Shown here piece by piece: positions 46,783-56,383 of a stretch of 64,000 bases of DNA. Source of the DNA: Collimonas sp. OK607. Lineage in GTDB: Bacteria; Pseudomonadota; Gammaproteobacteria; Burkholderiales; Burkholderiaceae_D. The notes beneath the pieces were generated by a model. It was not told where the DNA came from. It ran no database searches and worked only from the letters and a program-made list of their open reading frames with translations. A program made the position numbers and the translations under genes. Where the stretch lies: contig NZ_FOKF01000012.1 of the NCBI RefSeq assembly GCF_900111995.1, positions 1 to 64,000 on the forward strand, given 5' to 3'. Within the stretch, counting starts at the first letter, position 1; each line of letters begins with the position of its first letter.

Positions 46783-48323
46783 GTGAGTACCCGACGATGA
46801 AGCAGGAGTGGTTACTAAGTCTGCAAACTGCATCGAGGCAAGCTGTCGGTGTGATCGGTGCAGGCACCATGGGCGCCGGGATTGCGCAAGTCGCGGCAGC
46901 AGCCGGCCATCCGGTACGACTGTTGGATTTGCGGCCGAATGCGGCGCGCGCGGCTCATGACAATATTGGTGCGGCGCTGTCTGGACTGGTCGGCAAGGGA
47001 CGCATGTCCGAACAAGAGCGCGAGGCGATTCTGGCACGCATCGTGCCGGTGGACGCACTTGCCAATCTGGCCGATGCTGCGCTGGTGGTTGAAGTCATTG
47101 TCGAGAAACTGGAAGCCAAACAGAGTTTGCTGCGCGAACTGGAAACACATGTGAATCGCCACACGATTCTCGCATCGAATACGTCGTCGATATCGATTAC
47201 GGCATTGGCTAACGGCATGCAGTATCCGGATCGCGTGGTCGGCATGCATTTTTTTAATCCGGTGCCGTTGATGAAGCTGGTAGAAGTGGTTTCCGGCATG
47301 GAGACGGCAATCAGCGTGGCCGAGGCGATAGCCGATCTGGCGCGGCGCTGGGGCAAGGAACCAGTGCATGCAAAATCGACGCCAGGATTTATCGTCAACC
47401 GGATTGCGCGCCCGTTTTATGCGGAGGCGTTGGCATTGTTGCAGGAGCAGGCAGCTACGCCGCAGCAACTGGACCGGGCTGCCCGCAGTGCGGGATTCCG
47501 CATGGGGCCGTGTGAGTTAATGGATTTGATCGGTCATGACATAAACTATTCAGTCACGGTTTCGGTGTTCGATGCTAATTATGCGGACCGGCGTTATGTG
47601 CCTTCGCTGGTGCAAAAGGCCTTGCTCGATGGCGGCCGGCTCGGGCGCAAAAGTGGCAAGGGGTTTTATGAAGGTGTGGCGCCGGTAATGCCGGAGTTGC
47701 TGCTCGCCAGTCCGGCCGTCGCGATCGAGATTGTCGGCAATAGCGCGATAGCGGTACGGCTGGCGGATTGGCTAGCCGGCAGGCAGGTGGTATTTTCACG
47801 TTGTGTTGAAAGCAACTGGCATGGTTTGCGTATCGGTGATACACAATTGCACATCACCGATGGCCGGTGCGCTGCGCAAGTTTCGGCAGAACGTGGGACC
47901 AGAGCACTTGGCGTGATCGATCTGCCGCTGGTGTCAGAGCGCAGCGATGCAATCGCTATCGCGTTTGCGCCTGGTCTCGTTGCTGAAGAGCGGGCAGCGA
48001 TATCGGCCACGTTGGCCGCTTGCGGTTTGCAAGCCATCGAAATGCGCGATGTACCAGGTCTTCTGGTTGCGCGCACCATCGCCATGCTCATTAACGAAGG
48101 TGCCGACGCCGTTCATCAAGGCGTATGCGATGAACCCGGGGCGGATCTGGCGATGAAGCTGGGTACGAATTATCCTGCGGGTCCGTTTGAATGGCTGCAG
48201 CAGATTGGCGTTGATTACACTGTCGATCTGCTCAACAATTTATTTTCCGCGTATCGTAGCGAACGCTACCGTGTCAGCCCATTGTTGCAGCAACGCTTCT
48301 GGAACAAAAGGATGCCGACATGA
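46779..48323 (+). CDS. 3-hydroxyacyl-CoA dehydrogenase (PaaH-like)
   Basis: NAD-dependent dehydrogenase oxidising 3-hydroxyadipyl-CoA to 3-oxoadipyl-CoA. 514 residues: Rossmann motif GVIGAGTMGAGIAQVAA (about 23-38), catalytic His in GMHFFNPVPLMKLVEVV, and TPGFIVNRIARPFYAEA. A second C-terminal dehydrogenase domain ends near LNNLFSAYR. The PaaH/PaaC branch has this longer C terminus. The start at 46779 overlaps the hydratase stop; another ATG at 46767 is also in frame. Confidence 0.85.
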   Translation: MSEYPTMKQEWLLSLQTASRQAVGVIGAGTMGAGIAQVAAAAGHPVRLLDLRPNAARAAHDNIGAALSGLVGKGRMSEQEREAILARIVPVDALANLADAALVVEVIVEKLEAKQSLLRELETHVNRHTILASNTSSISITALANGMQYPDRVVGMHFFNPVPLMKLVEVVSGMETAISVAEAIADLARRWGKEPVHAKSTPGFIVNRIARPFYAEALALLQEQAATPQQLDRAARSAGFRMGPCELMDLIGHDINYSVTVSVFDANYADRRYVPSLVQKALLDGGRLGRKSGKGFYEGVAPVMPELLLASPAVAIEIVGNSAIAVRLADWLAGRQVVFSRCVESNWHGLRIGDTQLHITDGRCAAQVSAERGTRALGVIDLPLVSERSDAIAIAFAPGLVAEERAAISATLAACGLQAIEMRDVPGLLVARTIAMLINEGADAVHQGVCDEPGADLAMKLGTNYPAGPFEWLQQIGVDYTVDLLNNLFSAYRSERYRVSPLLQQRFWNKRMPT

Positions 48324-49129
48324 GCAGCGCCATTTCCGTAAACACCACCAATTTCCGGGTTGAACTCGACGCCGGCGGCATTGCTCACTTGATATTCCAA
48401 GCGGAAAATGGCATGCCTGTCACCGATGCGCAGGGACATGCGGCACTGGCCACCATCTGGCGCACGTTGGCTGCGCATCCACAGGTAAAAGCCATTCTGG
48501 TGCGCAGCGAGGGGAAGGCGTTTTGTGCCGGGGGCGAGCTGGGCATGGTGGAGGATATGCTCAACTCGGCGTCTGTTCGCAGCCGTGTGTTGCAAGAAGC
48601 GCGGGAACTGGTGCAAGGCATGATCGACTGTGACAAGCCGATCGTGTCCGCCATCAATGGCGCTGCCGTTGGCGCCGGACTGGCAGTGGCCTTGTTAGCC
48701 GATATTTCGATTGCTGCGCGCAGCGCCAAATTAATCGATGGGCATACCAAATTGGGCGTGGCCGCAGGAGATCATGCCGCCATTATCTGGCCGCTGTTAT
48801 GCGGCATGGCCAAAGCAAAATATTATTTGCTGTTATGTGAAACGGTCAGCGGCGAGGAAGCCGAACGTATCGGTCTGGTGAGTCGCGTGGTAGATCTGGA
48901 GCAACTGCATACCGAGGCGCTGCAGATTGCACAAAAATTGGCCACTGGCAGCCAGTCGGCACTCGCCCATACCAAGCGTTCGCTGAATCACTGGTTGCGG
49001 GCGGCGTGGCCAGCCTTTGAAGCCTCGCTTAATGCCGAGATCATGGGCTTCGGACAGGCTGATGCACAGGAGGGACTTGCTGCGATCAAAGAGAGGCGTG
49101 CACCTAGGTTCTATGGAGATGCCGCATGA
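48320..49129 (+). CDS. enoyl-CoA hydratase/isomerase family protein (second copy)
   Basis: 269-residue crotonase-fold protein, with EGKAFCAGGELGMVEDML and INGAAVGAGLAVALLADISIAARSAKL. The usual first catalytic glutamate position is replaced (DGHTKLGVAAGDHAAIIWPLL), so it may be an isomerase rather than a hydratase. A delta3-delta2 shift of 3,4-dehydroadipyl-CoA before hydration would fit. It starts 4 bases inside the 3-hydroxyacyl-CoA dehydrogenase gene and ends 4 bases inside maoC. Confidence 0.8.
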   Translation: MSSAISVNTTNFRVELDAGGIAHLIFQAENGMPVTDAQGHAALATIWRTLAAHPQVKAILVRSEGKAFCAGGELGMVEDMLNSASVRSRVLQEARELVQGMIDCDKPIVSAINGAAVGAGLAVALLADISIAARSAKLIDGHTKLGVAAGDHAAIIWPLLCGMAKAKYYLLLCETVSGEEAERIGLVSRVVDLEQLHTEALQIAQKLATGSQSALAHTKRSLNHWLRAAWPAFEASLNAEIMGFGQADAQEGLAAIKERRAPRFYGDAA

Positions 49130-49605
49130 AATTCGCTGATCTGAGCGCAGGTAAACGCATTATTCTGGGCCCGGCGCAGGTGGACGACGAGGAGATCATT
49201 GCCTTTGCAGAAAAATACGATGCGCAGTGGTTTCATACCGATCCGGTTCGGGCCGCTGCGGATCCATGGAATGGACTGATTGCCAGTGGCTGGCATACCT
49301 GTTGCATCGCGATGGGCTTGCTCAGCAAAGGGATTTTGGTCGATTCCGAATCGTATGCATCTCCGGGACTTAACTATGTAAAGTGGCCCAATCCGGTACG
49401 CGCCGCTGACGTTTTGACGCTGGAAGTGATTGTGATCGAGTCCCGCATCTCTTCGACAAAATCATGGCTTGGAATCGTGCGCTGGCAATGGGTCATGCGC
49501 AACCAGACGGGCGCCACGGTACTAGATCTGGAGGCGATCAGCTTGTTCAGGCTGCCGAATACATCAATACCGGAAATTGGTAAAGCTGTCCCAGCTCCCA
49601 CATAA
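49126..49605 (+). CDS. MaoC-like (hotdog) hydratase
   Basis: 159-residue MaoC/hydratase-2-type protein. The active-site region FAEKYDAQWFHTDP contains the Asp/His pair, followed by the hotdog helix NGLIASGWHTCCIAMGLL and strand segment SPGLNYVKWPNPVRAADVL. It could hydrate an unsaturated acyl-CoA or act on a side product. It overlaps the previous gene (ATGA), so it is coupled. Two hydratase-type genes plus MaoC in one operon is redundant. Confidence 0.78.
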   Translation: MKFADLSAGKRIILGPAQVDDEEIIAFAEKYDAQWFHTDPVRAAADPWNGLIASGWHTCCIAMGLLSKGILVDSESYASPGLNYVKWPNPVRAADVLTLEVIVIESRISSTKSWLGIVRWQWVMRNQTGATVLDLEAISLFRLPNTSIPEIGKAVPAPT

Positions 49606-49649
49606 CGTCGCGACATATTTTTTATCAACCAATTCTGGATTTTTCATTT

Positions 49650-50855
49650 ATGAACCAAGCCTATATCTGTGATGCCGTTCGTACTCCTTTCGGCCGATAT
49701 GGCGGCGCGTTCAAGGATATTCGTGCCGATGACCTCGGCGCGATACCGTTGCGTGCACTGATCGCACGCAATCCCAAGATGGATTGGGCGGCAGTGCAAG
49801 ATGTGATTTACGGCTGTGCCAACCAGGCCGGAGAAGACAATCGCAATGTGGCGCGCATGTCCGCGCTGCTCGCCGGTCTGCCGCTGGAAGTTCCTGGTGC
49901 CACAATTAACCGTCTTTGCGGCTCCGGCATGGATGCGGTGGGCTCTGCCGCACGTGCGATCCGGTCAGGTGATGCCGATCTCATGATTGCCGGTGGCGTC
50001 GAGTCAATGACACGCGCCCCGTTCGTGATGGGCAAGGCGGAGAGCCCATTTTCGCGCGCTGCGAAAATCGAAGATACAACTATCGGCTGGCGCTTCATCA
50101 ATGCATTGATGAAGGCAAATTACGGGGTCGACTCGATGCCTGAGACTGCCGAAAACGTAGCAGCCGAATTCAGCATCGACCGAGCCGACCAGGATCTATT
50201 CGCGCTTCGCAGCCAGCAGCGTTGTGCCAGAGCGCAAAGCTTGGGATTGTTTGAACAGGAAATCGTGCCAGTGATGATTCCCGTAAAAAAAGGTGACCCG
50301 AAAGTTATCGATAGAGATGAACATCCGCGTGCTGAAACCAGTTTGGAGTCGCTCTCCAAACTGAAGGGTGTAGTCAGGCCAGATGGCACCGTGACAGCGG
50401 GCAATGCGTCCGGCGTGAATGATGGTGCGTGCGCGCTGTTATTAGCCAATCAGCAAGCCGCGAACAAATATGGACTGACTCCACGGGCGCGCATTGTTGG
50501 CATGGCAAGTGCGGGCGTGGCGCCACGCATCATGGGTATGGGCCCGGCGCCGGCGACCCGCAAAGTGCTGGCGTTAACAGGCCTGACACTCGGCCAGATG
50601 GATGTGATTGAACTAAATGAAGCGTTTGCTGCGCAAGGCCTGGCAGTCATGCGCGATCTTGAATTAGCTGACGACGATCCGCGCGTCAATCCTTACGGTG
50701 GCGCCATCGCCCTAGGTCATCCATTGGGCGCATCCGGTGCGCGCCTGATTACCACCGCGGTATATCAACTTCATCAACATGGCGGGCGCTATGCTTTGTG
50801 CACGATGTGCATAGGGGTGGGGCAAGGACTCGCCATTATCATTGAACGTGTCTGA
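49650..50855 (+). CDS. pcaF: 3-oxoadipyl-CoA thiolase
   Basis: 401-residue thiolase that cleaves 3-oxoadipyl-CoA to acetyl-CoA and succinyl-CoA, the end of both the box and the beta-ketoadipate route. Motifs: NRLCGSGMDAV (active-site Cys), NEAFAAQ, GGAIALGHPLGASGARL (His) and CTMCIGVGQG (second Cys). AYICDAVRTPFGRYGGAF at the N terminus and the length fit PcaF/PaaJ. It is the last gene of the right box operon. Confidence 0.9.
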   Translation: MNQAYICDAVRTPFGRYGGAFKDIRADDLGAIPLRALIARNPKMDWAAVQDVIYGCANQAGEDNRNVARMSALLAGLPLEVPGATINRLCGSGMDAVGSAARAIRSGDADLMIAGGVESMTRAPFVMGKAESPFSRAAKIEDTTIGWRFINALMKANYGVDSMPETAENVAAEFSIDRADQDLFALRSQQRCARAQSLGLFEQEIVPVMIPVKKGDPKVIDRDEHPRAETSLESLSKLKGVVRPDGTVTAGNASGVNDGACALLLANQQAANKYGLTPRARIVGMASAGVAPRIMGMGPAPATRKVLALTGLTLGQMDVIELNEAFAAQGLAVMRDLELADDDPRVNPYGGAIALGHPLGASGARLITTAVYQLHQHGGRYALCTMCIGVGQGLAIIIERV

Positions 50856-51185
50856 TTCATTCAAAGGGGCGGTAATCGAAGTAATTCTGCAACCAGTCAA
50901 AATCCGTAAGGTATTGAATTCATAGCGCTCAGCCTTCTTTTGTGTACTCCACTGCGTTGCAGTTTAGAGTGTGGTCCCTGTCTGTGGGTGCTCTAGGAGT
51001 TGAAAATGAGGTAAATATTTTTACATGGTACAAATACAGATTGTGTGATGTAGCAATATGTGAGCGTTGATGCCATCTCTATGGAATCATGTTTTGTGAT
51101 GGCATATGTAGTTCGAAACGCCGGCGAACTACTATGGACTGCGAGATTCGGTGAGCTATTTTTAATTTTAAATTGGAAACTAATC
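50856..51185. other. intergenic region after the box operon
   Basis: 330 bases without a gene. An inverted repeat ATGCCATC / GATGGCAT lies at 51070-51105, and an AT-rich stretch from 51000 to 51180 probably carries the promoter of the alpha/beta hydrolase gene. No clear terminator for the box operon was found. Confidence 0.4.
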
Positions 51186-51884
51186 ATGAGCAACAAGCCT
51201 ACGATTGTTTTGGTACATGGTTTTTGGGGTGGCGCGGCGCATTGGAGCAAGGTTATCGTCGAACTCTCACGCAAGGGCTATACATCCATTTTCGCCGTTG
51301 AATTACCACTGACATCGCTTGCAGAAGATGCGGAGCGCACCCGCAAGATGATCGCCCAACAGAAAGGCCCGGTTTTGCTGGTGGGCCATTCATATGGTGG
51401 CGCTGTCATTACAGAAGCGGGAGATCAGCCAAATGTGGTTGGCCTGGTATATATCGCCGCATTTGCTCCGGACTCAGGTGAGAGTCCAGGTGGCATCACC
51501 CAGGAACATCTCCCAGTGGCGGCTCCCAATCTTGCACCCGATAGCGACGGTTATTTATGGCTCAAGCGTGAGAAATTTCACGAAAGCCTCTGTCAGGATC
51601 TGACTACGGATGAAGGGCTAGTAATGGCTGTGACCCAAAAGGCTCCTCTTGCAAGTACTTTCGGTGACACAATTACGAGTCCCGCGTGGAAAAAAAAGCC
51701 TTCGTGGTATCAAATATCCAGTGAAGACAGGATGATTTCGCCCGAAAATCAAGAGCGGATGTCAGCACGACTCGGCGCCAGAAAGATAATTACGTTGAAG
51801 GCAAGCCATGCTTCGTTGGCGTCCAAACCGGTGGAAGTGTCTGCATTTATCGATGAGGCGGCAACGGAGGCGATGAACAGCTAA
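51186..51884 (+). CDS. alpha/beta hydrolase (EstC/SalR-like)
   Basis: 232-residue alpha/beta hydrolase with LVHGFWGGAAHW (oxyanion), nucleophile GHSYGGAV near residue 72, Asp in SSEDRMISP and His in KASHASLASKP. It fits the EstC-like family that is related to hydroxynitrile lyases and plant methylesterases. The start at 51186 follows GGAAACTA; the frame extends left without family likeness. It is convergent with the Nit1C flavoprotein. Given the neighbours, a hydroxynitrile-lyase-like or esterase role is possible but not shown. Confidence 0.7.
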   Translation: MSNKPTIVLVHGFWGGAAHWSKVIVELSRKGYTSIFAVELPLTSLAEDAERTRKMIAQQKGPVLLVGHSYGGAVITEAGDQPNVVGLVYIAAFAPDSGESPGGITQEHLPVAAPNLAPDSDGYLWLKREKFHESLCQDLTTDEGLVMAVTQKAPLASTFGDTITSPAWKKKPSWYQISSEDRMISPENQERMSARLGARKIITLKASHASLASKPVEVSAFIDEAATEAMNS

Positions 51885-51965
51885 CAGGCGCGCATCTTTT
51901 CGTCCCTGATCAACATCGCTCGGGGACGGATTAAGTTAACCTGGTGTAAATCCGCCATGCGAATT

Positions 51966-53261
51966 TTAACGCCGCCGGCTTATCAAGATGGTTGCAGGCT
52001 GATTGTGCTCGCGCAGAGAAACAATGTGTTCGGCGACATAAGCGGCATCGCGCGCAATCCCGGAAAAACGTCCGGAACCCCAGGTGTATTGCCATGGCAG
52101 ACCCAGGAAGTACAGGCCCGGCGAACGGGTGATTCCGCGATCATGGCCGGGGTACCCGCGACCATCGAAGATCGGTTCTTCTATCCAGCTGAAATCGGTG
52201 CGGAATCCGACGCACCAGATGACGGCGACGATATTGTTTTGCTTCAGGTCGATGCTGTCCGGAATATCGGTGGGTGGCTGCCAGACCGGCACGTAGCGCT
52301 CTTCTTCTGGAGCATCGATCTGATTGGTGGCGATGAACTTGTCGATGCTGTCCTTGATGCTTTCCGAGACTGCATCGGCATCATCGAGATACTTGGCCAG
52401 TCCCGGGCCAAAATTTGCGATTCCATCGGTGATGTTTTCAAAGCGCCCGTATAACTGCATCCCTTCCAGCGCAAATTTCCGTAGATCGATATCGCGCCCG
52501 CCGTCGCGCCCGGTCACATAGTGGTTGGTTTTTTCGCGTACACCCGTTCCCAGCGGATGGCGGTCAACCGGAAGATCGTAGTATTTCATTTTGTCCAGCC
52601 ATTCCACGACATCCTTGCCGCGATACGTACGTGCAACACGCGGCGCGTCGCCGACGCACAAATGTACGCGTCGCCCGGCCAGATGCAGGTCTTCCGCTAT
52701 TTGACAGCCGGATTGGCCGGTGCCTACGACCAACACTTCTCCCACAGGAAGGGAGTCCGAATTCAGGTACTCGCAGGAATGTATCTGCACAATATCCGAA
52801 GACAGTCTTTCCGCCACGCGCGGCACCACCGGAATGTGATAGCCGCCGACGGCGACGACCACCTGGTCTGCGGTATATACTTCTTTTGTCGTATTGATAA
52901 TAAATGTATCGTCCGTATCCCGATATAAGCGTGTAACAGCAACGCCTTCCAGCGTCGGCGGGTTGAAGCTGGCGACGTATTGCTCAATGTATTCGACGAT
53001 CTGATCTTTCTTCATGAAGCCATAGGGATCGTCTCCACTGTAGGGGGAACCGGGCAGCGTACATTGCCAGTTCGGGGTAACCAGGCAGAACGTGTCCCAA
53101 CGTTCGCTGCGCCAGGAATGGCCGATGCGGTTTTTTTCCAGAATCAGGTGGTCGATACCTTCTTGCTTGAGGTGATAACTGAGTGACAAGCCGGCTTGTC
53201 CGCCACCGACGACGAGAACGGAGAAATGGTTTTGGCCGGAATGCTTGGGGGCGATGTTCAT
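51966..53261 (-). CDS. Nit1C flavoprotein monooxygenase-like (MSMEG_0569 family)
   Basis: 431-residue FAD/NAD(P)-dependent oxidoreductase of the flavin-containing monooxygenase fold. FAD motif VLVVGGGQAGLSLSYHL at the N terminus, NADP motif VLVVGTGQSGCQIAEDL near residue 177, and WCVGFRTDFSWIE near the C terminus. It belongs to the MSMEG_0569-type family that always accompanies Nit1C nitrilase clusters. It is the last gene of the leftward operon. Oxidation of cyanide- or nitrile-derived intermediates has been suggested for the cluster, but its substrate is unknown. Confidence 0.82.
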   Translation of the reverse strand: MNIAPKHSGQNHFSVLVVGGGQAGLSLSYHLKQEGIDHLILEKNRIGHSWRSERWDTFCLVTPNWQCTLPGSPYSGDDPYGFMKKDQIVEYIEQYVASFNPPTLEGVAVTRLYRDTDDTFIINTTKEVYTADQVVVAVGGYHIPVVPRVAERLSSDIVQIHSCEYLNSDSLPVGEVLVVGTGQSGCQIAEDLHLAGRRVHLCVGDAPRVARTYRGKDVVEWLDKMKYYDLPVDRHPLGTGVREKTNHYVTGRDGGRDIDLRKFALEGMQLYGRFENITDGIANFGPGLAKYLDDADAVSESIKDSIDKFIATNQIDAPEEERYVPVWQPPTDIPDSIDLKQNNIVAVIWCVGFRTDFSWIEEPIFDGRGYPGHDRGITRSPGLYFLGLPWQYTWGSGRFSGIARDAAYVAEHIVSLREHNQPATILISRRR

Positions 53262-53325
53262 GAGACAGCCTTTTTAAAAAATGGATTAGGGCTAATGACC
53301 TTGGAGGCGAGTTATAACGCTATGC

Positions 53326-53613
53326 TCAGGGGCGGAATGCCTCGATCACGACGCGTGCGTTATCAATGTCAGCGAAACCGTTTGCGATAGTTTCGATCCG
53401 ATGCAATTGATCCATCGCTGAAGAACAGCTATAACCAAATTTCTGTCGCACCCGTTCGCTACCGATATTCAGCGCGGTCCTGCTGCGATCGATAAAATCT
53501 GCAAGCGGATAGGCGCAGCCGACTTCCAGATACTCCTTGACCACCAGGGAAGGGGAGTAGCATTCGCGGATGGAGTCGTCGGGCCAGCGTACTGTGAAAT
53601 GCATTTCAGGCAT
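53326..53613 (-). CDS. MSMEG_0570-type small Nit1C protein
   Basis: 95-residue protein (MPEMHFTVRWPDDSIREC...) of unknown biochemical role, typical of the Nit1C cluster (nitrogen-starvation response family). The start at 53613 overlaps the end of the glycosyltransferase gene by 8 bases, so translation is coupled. It contains conserved WPDD, CYSPS and CAYPLADFI segments. No membrane segment. A longer open frame to 53673 has no likeness. Confidence 0.75.
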   Translation of the reverse strand: MPEMHFTVRWPDDSIRECYSPSLVVKEYLEVGCAYPLADFIDRSRTALNIGSERVRQKFGYSCSSAMDQLHRIETIANGFADIDNARVVIEAFRP

Positions 53614-54805
53614 GGGAAATCTCCAAAGGATGTGCAAGGTATGCACGATAGATATCAAGATGAATGTTTGCAATTTTCGACCAGGAAAAATTTCGGCTGA
53701 TAGCGAGACCGGCTGCCCGCAGCGACAGCTGTGACTGGGGAGTGCAGGCGTGCGCCATGCCTGCGGCGATCGATGCCGGATCTTCGGGATCGGCCCAGAC
53801 GCAACTGTCGCCCTGTAAATATTCAGTAAACGGTGCGATTCGGGATACCACAGCCGGCGTGCCGCACGCCATGGCTTCCAGCACTGCCAGGCCGAAACCT
53901 TCTTTTAGTGAAGGAAATACCAGGGCATAGGCGCAGCGGAATAGCGCTGGCATATCGCCATCGGCGACCTGGCCCAGGATCATGAGGGATTTTCCCGGGC
54001 CGACAGCGATGCCGCTTTCTTGCAGCACGCGGTTGAATTCCTGACGATAAGCTTCGTGATCAAGCAGGCTGGCGCCGCCGGCGATGACCAGTTGCGCTTG
54101 CGGATAGACGCGTTGCAGGCACAGGAACGCTTGCAGTATGCCAAGGGTGTTTTTGCGCGGTTCAATCCCACCTACCGCAAGGAAAACATGGGAGGTGTGC
54201 AATCCTAGTTCTATTCGCAAGGCGACATCGCGCGGCATCGCTTGCGGCTGGTAACGTTCGATGTTGACGCCATTGCCGGCGAGATCGGCGGCAATGCCAT
54301 ATTGGTCCAATAGCTTGTCACGCCACAATTTGCTGACGCACAATACGCGGGCCGCGCTTTTGAATCCCTCGTTCTGCCAGGCAGTGTGCTGGGAATCGTC
54401 GAACTGATCCAAATGGTGCACCGTGCGCAGAAAGCCGGATATGACGCCGCGTTCGGTCAGCGTTGCCAGCGCATTGGCGCTGATCGTATCTTGCGCATGA
54501 TAGATGTCATAGCGTGGCGTATCCGCAAGTTCGAACCAGTTGATGTAGTCGTTGATGCGTTGCCGGACCATGTTGGTCAGGCCAGCATCGTGGGCGCCAC
54601 CCGGTACAGCGGCGAAAGCACAGCGCGTTTCGCGGAATAGGCCGCGACGGCTGGGATCGGGGGCATGCAGGGTGACCTGGTGGCCGGCCGCCTGCAAAGC
54701 GTCGCCCAGCTCCATGGCATGCACCACGCCGCCGCGGGGATTGACCGAATGGGTGAGCATGGCGATGCGCAAAGCTGGGCGCAGCAGATTCCGATCAGGC
54801 TGCAT
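53606..54805 (-). CDS. Nit1C glycosyltransferase (MSMEG_0565 family)
   Basis: 399-residue GT-B-fold (GT4-like) glycosyltransferase. N-terminal MLTHSVNPRGGVVHAMELGDALQAAGHQV; C-terminal nucleotide-sugar site FPSLKEGFGLAVLEAMACGTPAVVS with the E-x7-E motif. It is a regular member of Nit1C clusters with unknown sugar acceptor. It overlaps the AIR-synthase-like gene by 11 bases and the small gene by 8. Confidence 0.82.
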   Translation of the reverse strand: MQPDRNLLRPALRIAMLTHSVNPRGGVVHAMELGDALQAAGHQVTLHAPDPSRRGLFRETRCAFAAVPGGAHDAGLTNMVRQRINDYINWFELADTPRYDIYHAQDTISANALATLTERGVISGFLRTVHHLDQFDDSQHTAWQNEGFKSAARVLCVSKLWRDKLLDQYGIAADLAGNGVNIERYQPQAMPRDVALRIELGLHTSHVFLAVGGIEPRKNTLGILQAFLCLQRVYPQAQLVIAGGASLLDHEAYRQEFNRVLQESGIAVGPGKSLMILGQVADGDMPALFRCAYALVFPSLKEGFGLAVLEAMACGTPAVVSRIAPFTEYLQGDSCVWADPEDPASIAAGMAHACTPQSQLSLRAAGLAISRNFSWSKIANIHLDIYRAYLAHPLEISHA

Positions 54806-55823
54806 GTGATGCTCCTTGAGCTGCAGGGCCGCAACCGATCAGTGCTTCCTGTTGAAAGTCCCAGAACGCAACGCTGGCACCGCCGCTTTGCAGGCATACC
54901 GTCCTTGATGCATCAGTACGTCCAATCGCGGCGCAGGCGATGCCGCGTTCGCTAAACCGGCGCAATACTTCCGGTAAGGCTGCATCGCCGACGCTGAGCA
55001 AAAAGCCGTAACTTGGAAAAGCGGTCAGCCAGCGCAGCAGCTCAACGTCCGGCGGTTTGGGGATGGCGTCGATATCAAGCACAGCACCCAGGCCCGAGCA
55101 TTCCAGCAACATGAGCGCGGTGCCGACGATGCCGGCCATGCTGATATCTTTACCCGCAGCCGACAGGCCGTCCTCGGCGATTGCGGGCAATATTTCAAGA
55201 TCGGCCCGCAGCCGTGGTGCAGGCGATCCGGTGCTGGCATTCCAGTAAGAATACGGATCTTCAAAGCGGCCGCGCAGGTCGATCGCGGCGACCAGGTTCT
55301 GGCCAGCTCGGGCATCGAAACTGGTCAGCAGGCGTTTTGCTCGTCCCAGGATTGCAACCGACAGCTGCTCTTGATCGTTGCGGCGGTTGCTGTGGCCGCC
55401 GACGATCGGTACGTTGTAGACGCGTGCAGCCTCGGCAAGCCCTTCCAGTATCGGTTTGGCGGCATCGCCGTCGCGGCTCCACAGGGCATCGACGACGGCC
55501 ATTGGACGGCCGCCCATTGCATAGATATCACTGACGTTAACCATGACACCGCAATAGCCGGCGAACCAAGGCTGCTTTTCGACAAATTCGTTGATGAAAC
55601 CCTCGATGGCGAATAACAGATAGCCGCCGCTGCCGTCCGGTATCGCGGCGCAGTCGTCGCCGATGGCGACCCTGTTCGCGATGTCCAGTTCCGGCGCGGC
55701 TCCATGCAATACCTGCATGACCGTTTCAATGTCGCGCTTGTGGGCGATGCCGCGCGCCTGGCGCAACGCCGTGGCTAGTTCGGCGAGCGCAGGATGGGAC
55801 AGACCTTGGCTGGAGCTGTTCAT
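54795..55823 (-). CDS. Nit1C AIR-synthase-like protein (Sll0787 family)
   Basis: 342-residue PurM/AIR-synthase-like protein. NRVAIGDDCAAIPDGSGGYLLFAIEGF (ATP/Mg region with GDD) and WFAGYCGVMVNVSDIYAMGGRPMAVVDALW are typical of the family with ThiL, HypE and SelD. It presumably activates a small acid with ATP as part of cyanide/nitrile conversion. Starts 4 bases before the GNAT gene ends. Confidence 0.82.
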   Translation of the reverse strand: MNSSSQGLSHPALAELATALRQARGIAHKRDIETVMQVLHGAAPELDIANRVAIGDDCAAIPDGSGGYLLFAIEGFINEFVEKQPWFAGYCGVMVNVSDIYAMGGRPMAVVDALWSRDGDAAKPILEGLAEAARVYNVPIVGGHSNRRNDQEQLSVAILGRAKRLLTSFDARAGQNLVAAIDLRGRFEDPYSYWNASTGSPAPRLRADLEILPAIAEDGLSAAGKDISMAGIVGTALMLLECSGLGAVLDIDAIPKPPDVELLRWLTAFPSYGFLLSVGDAALPEVLRRFSERGIACAAIGRTDASRTVCLQSGGASVAFWDFQQEALIGCGPAAQGASHAA

Positions 55824-56383
55824 GTGCGAGTGTGCGCCATTACAAAACCGATATCGCCGTCGCTAATCGGAGGATAGAAGCTCAAGTCGGCCTGCATCAG
55901 GTGATGCGGGCGGCCATGCAACTCCTGTTGCGACAAGGCGTGCCAGTGCAGCCGCTCAAACATCGGCACGTTCTGGCTTTGCACCTGCGCCAGAAAGGTG
56001 TGGCAACCATGTGCATGGGCAGTGCCGACCGCCAGTTTGATCAATCCGCTGCCTACCGAGGCCATGCGGCGCGCGTGACGTGCGACAGCAAGGCGCGAGC
56101 CATACCAGACGCCTGGCCCGGATTCGTGGATGCGTACGGTGCCGACGATTTCAAGGGTGCCGTCCGTGGATGTGAGGAGGGCAGCGATCGGCATCGCCAA
56201 TGCATCAATCTCGTCTACGTCGTCGTCTTGAAAGATACCTTGCTCCAGGCAAAACACGTCGCGTCGCAAACGTCGGGTTTCTTCTCGCTCCCAAAGACTG
56301 GTAGCTAGCTTGATGCGCACGTCTTGTGCCATCAATCGTGTTTTTGCGACTTCCTTCGTTGCCGATTCACAGACGCTGTTCAT
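55820..56383 (-). CDS. Nit1C GNAT N-acetyltransferase (MSMEG_0567/Sll0786 family)
   Basis: 187-residue GNAT-fold acetyltransferase: RRLRRDVFCLEQGIF, EIVGTVRIHESGPGVWYGSRLAVARHAR and the acetyl-CoA region GSGLIKLAVGTAHAHGC. It may acetylate an amine intermediate in the cluster's pathway. It overlaps neighbours by 4 bases on both sides (ATGA-type coupling). Confidence 0.8.
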   Translation of the reverse strand: MNSVCESATKEVAKTRLMAQDVRIKLATSLWEREETRRLRRDVFCLEQGIFQDDDVDEIDALAMPIAALLTSTDGTLEIVGTVRIHESGPGVWYGSRLAVARHARRMASVGSGLIKLAVGTAHAHGCHTFLAQVQSQNVPMFERLHWHALSQQELHGRPHHLMQADLSFYPPISDGDIGFVMAHTRT

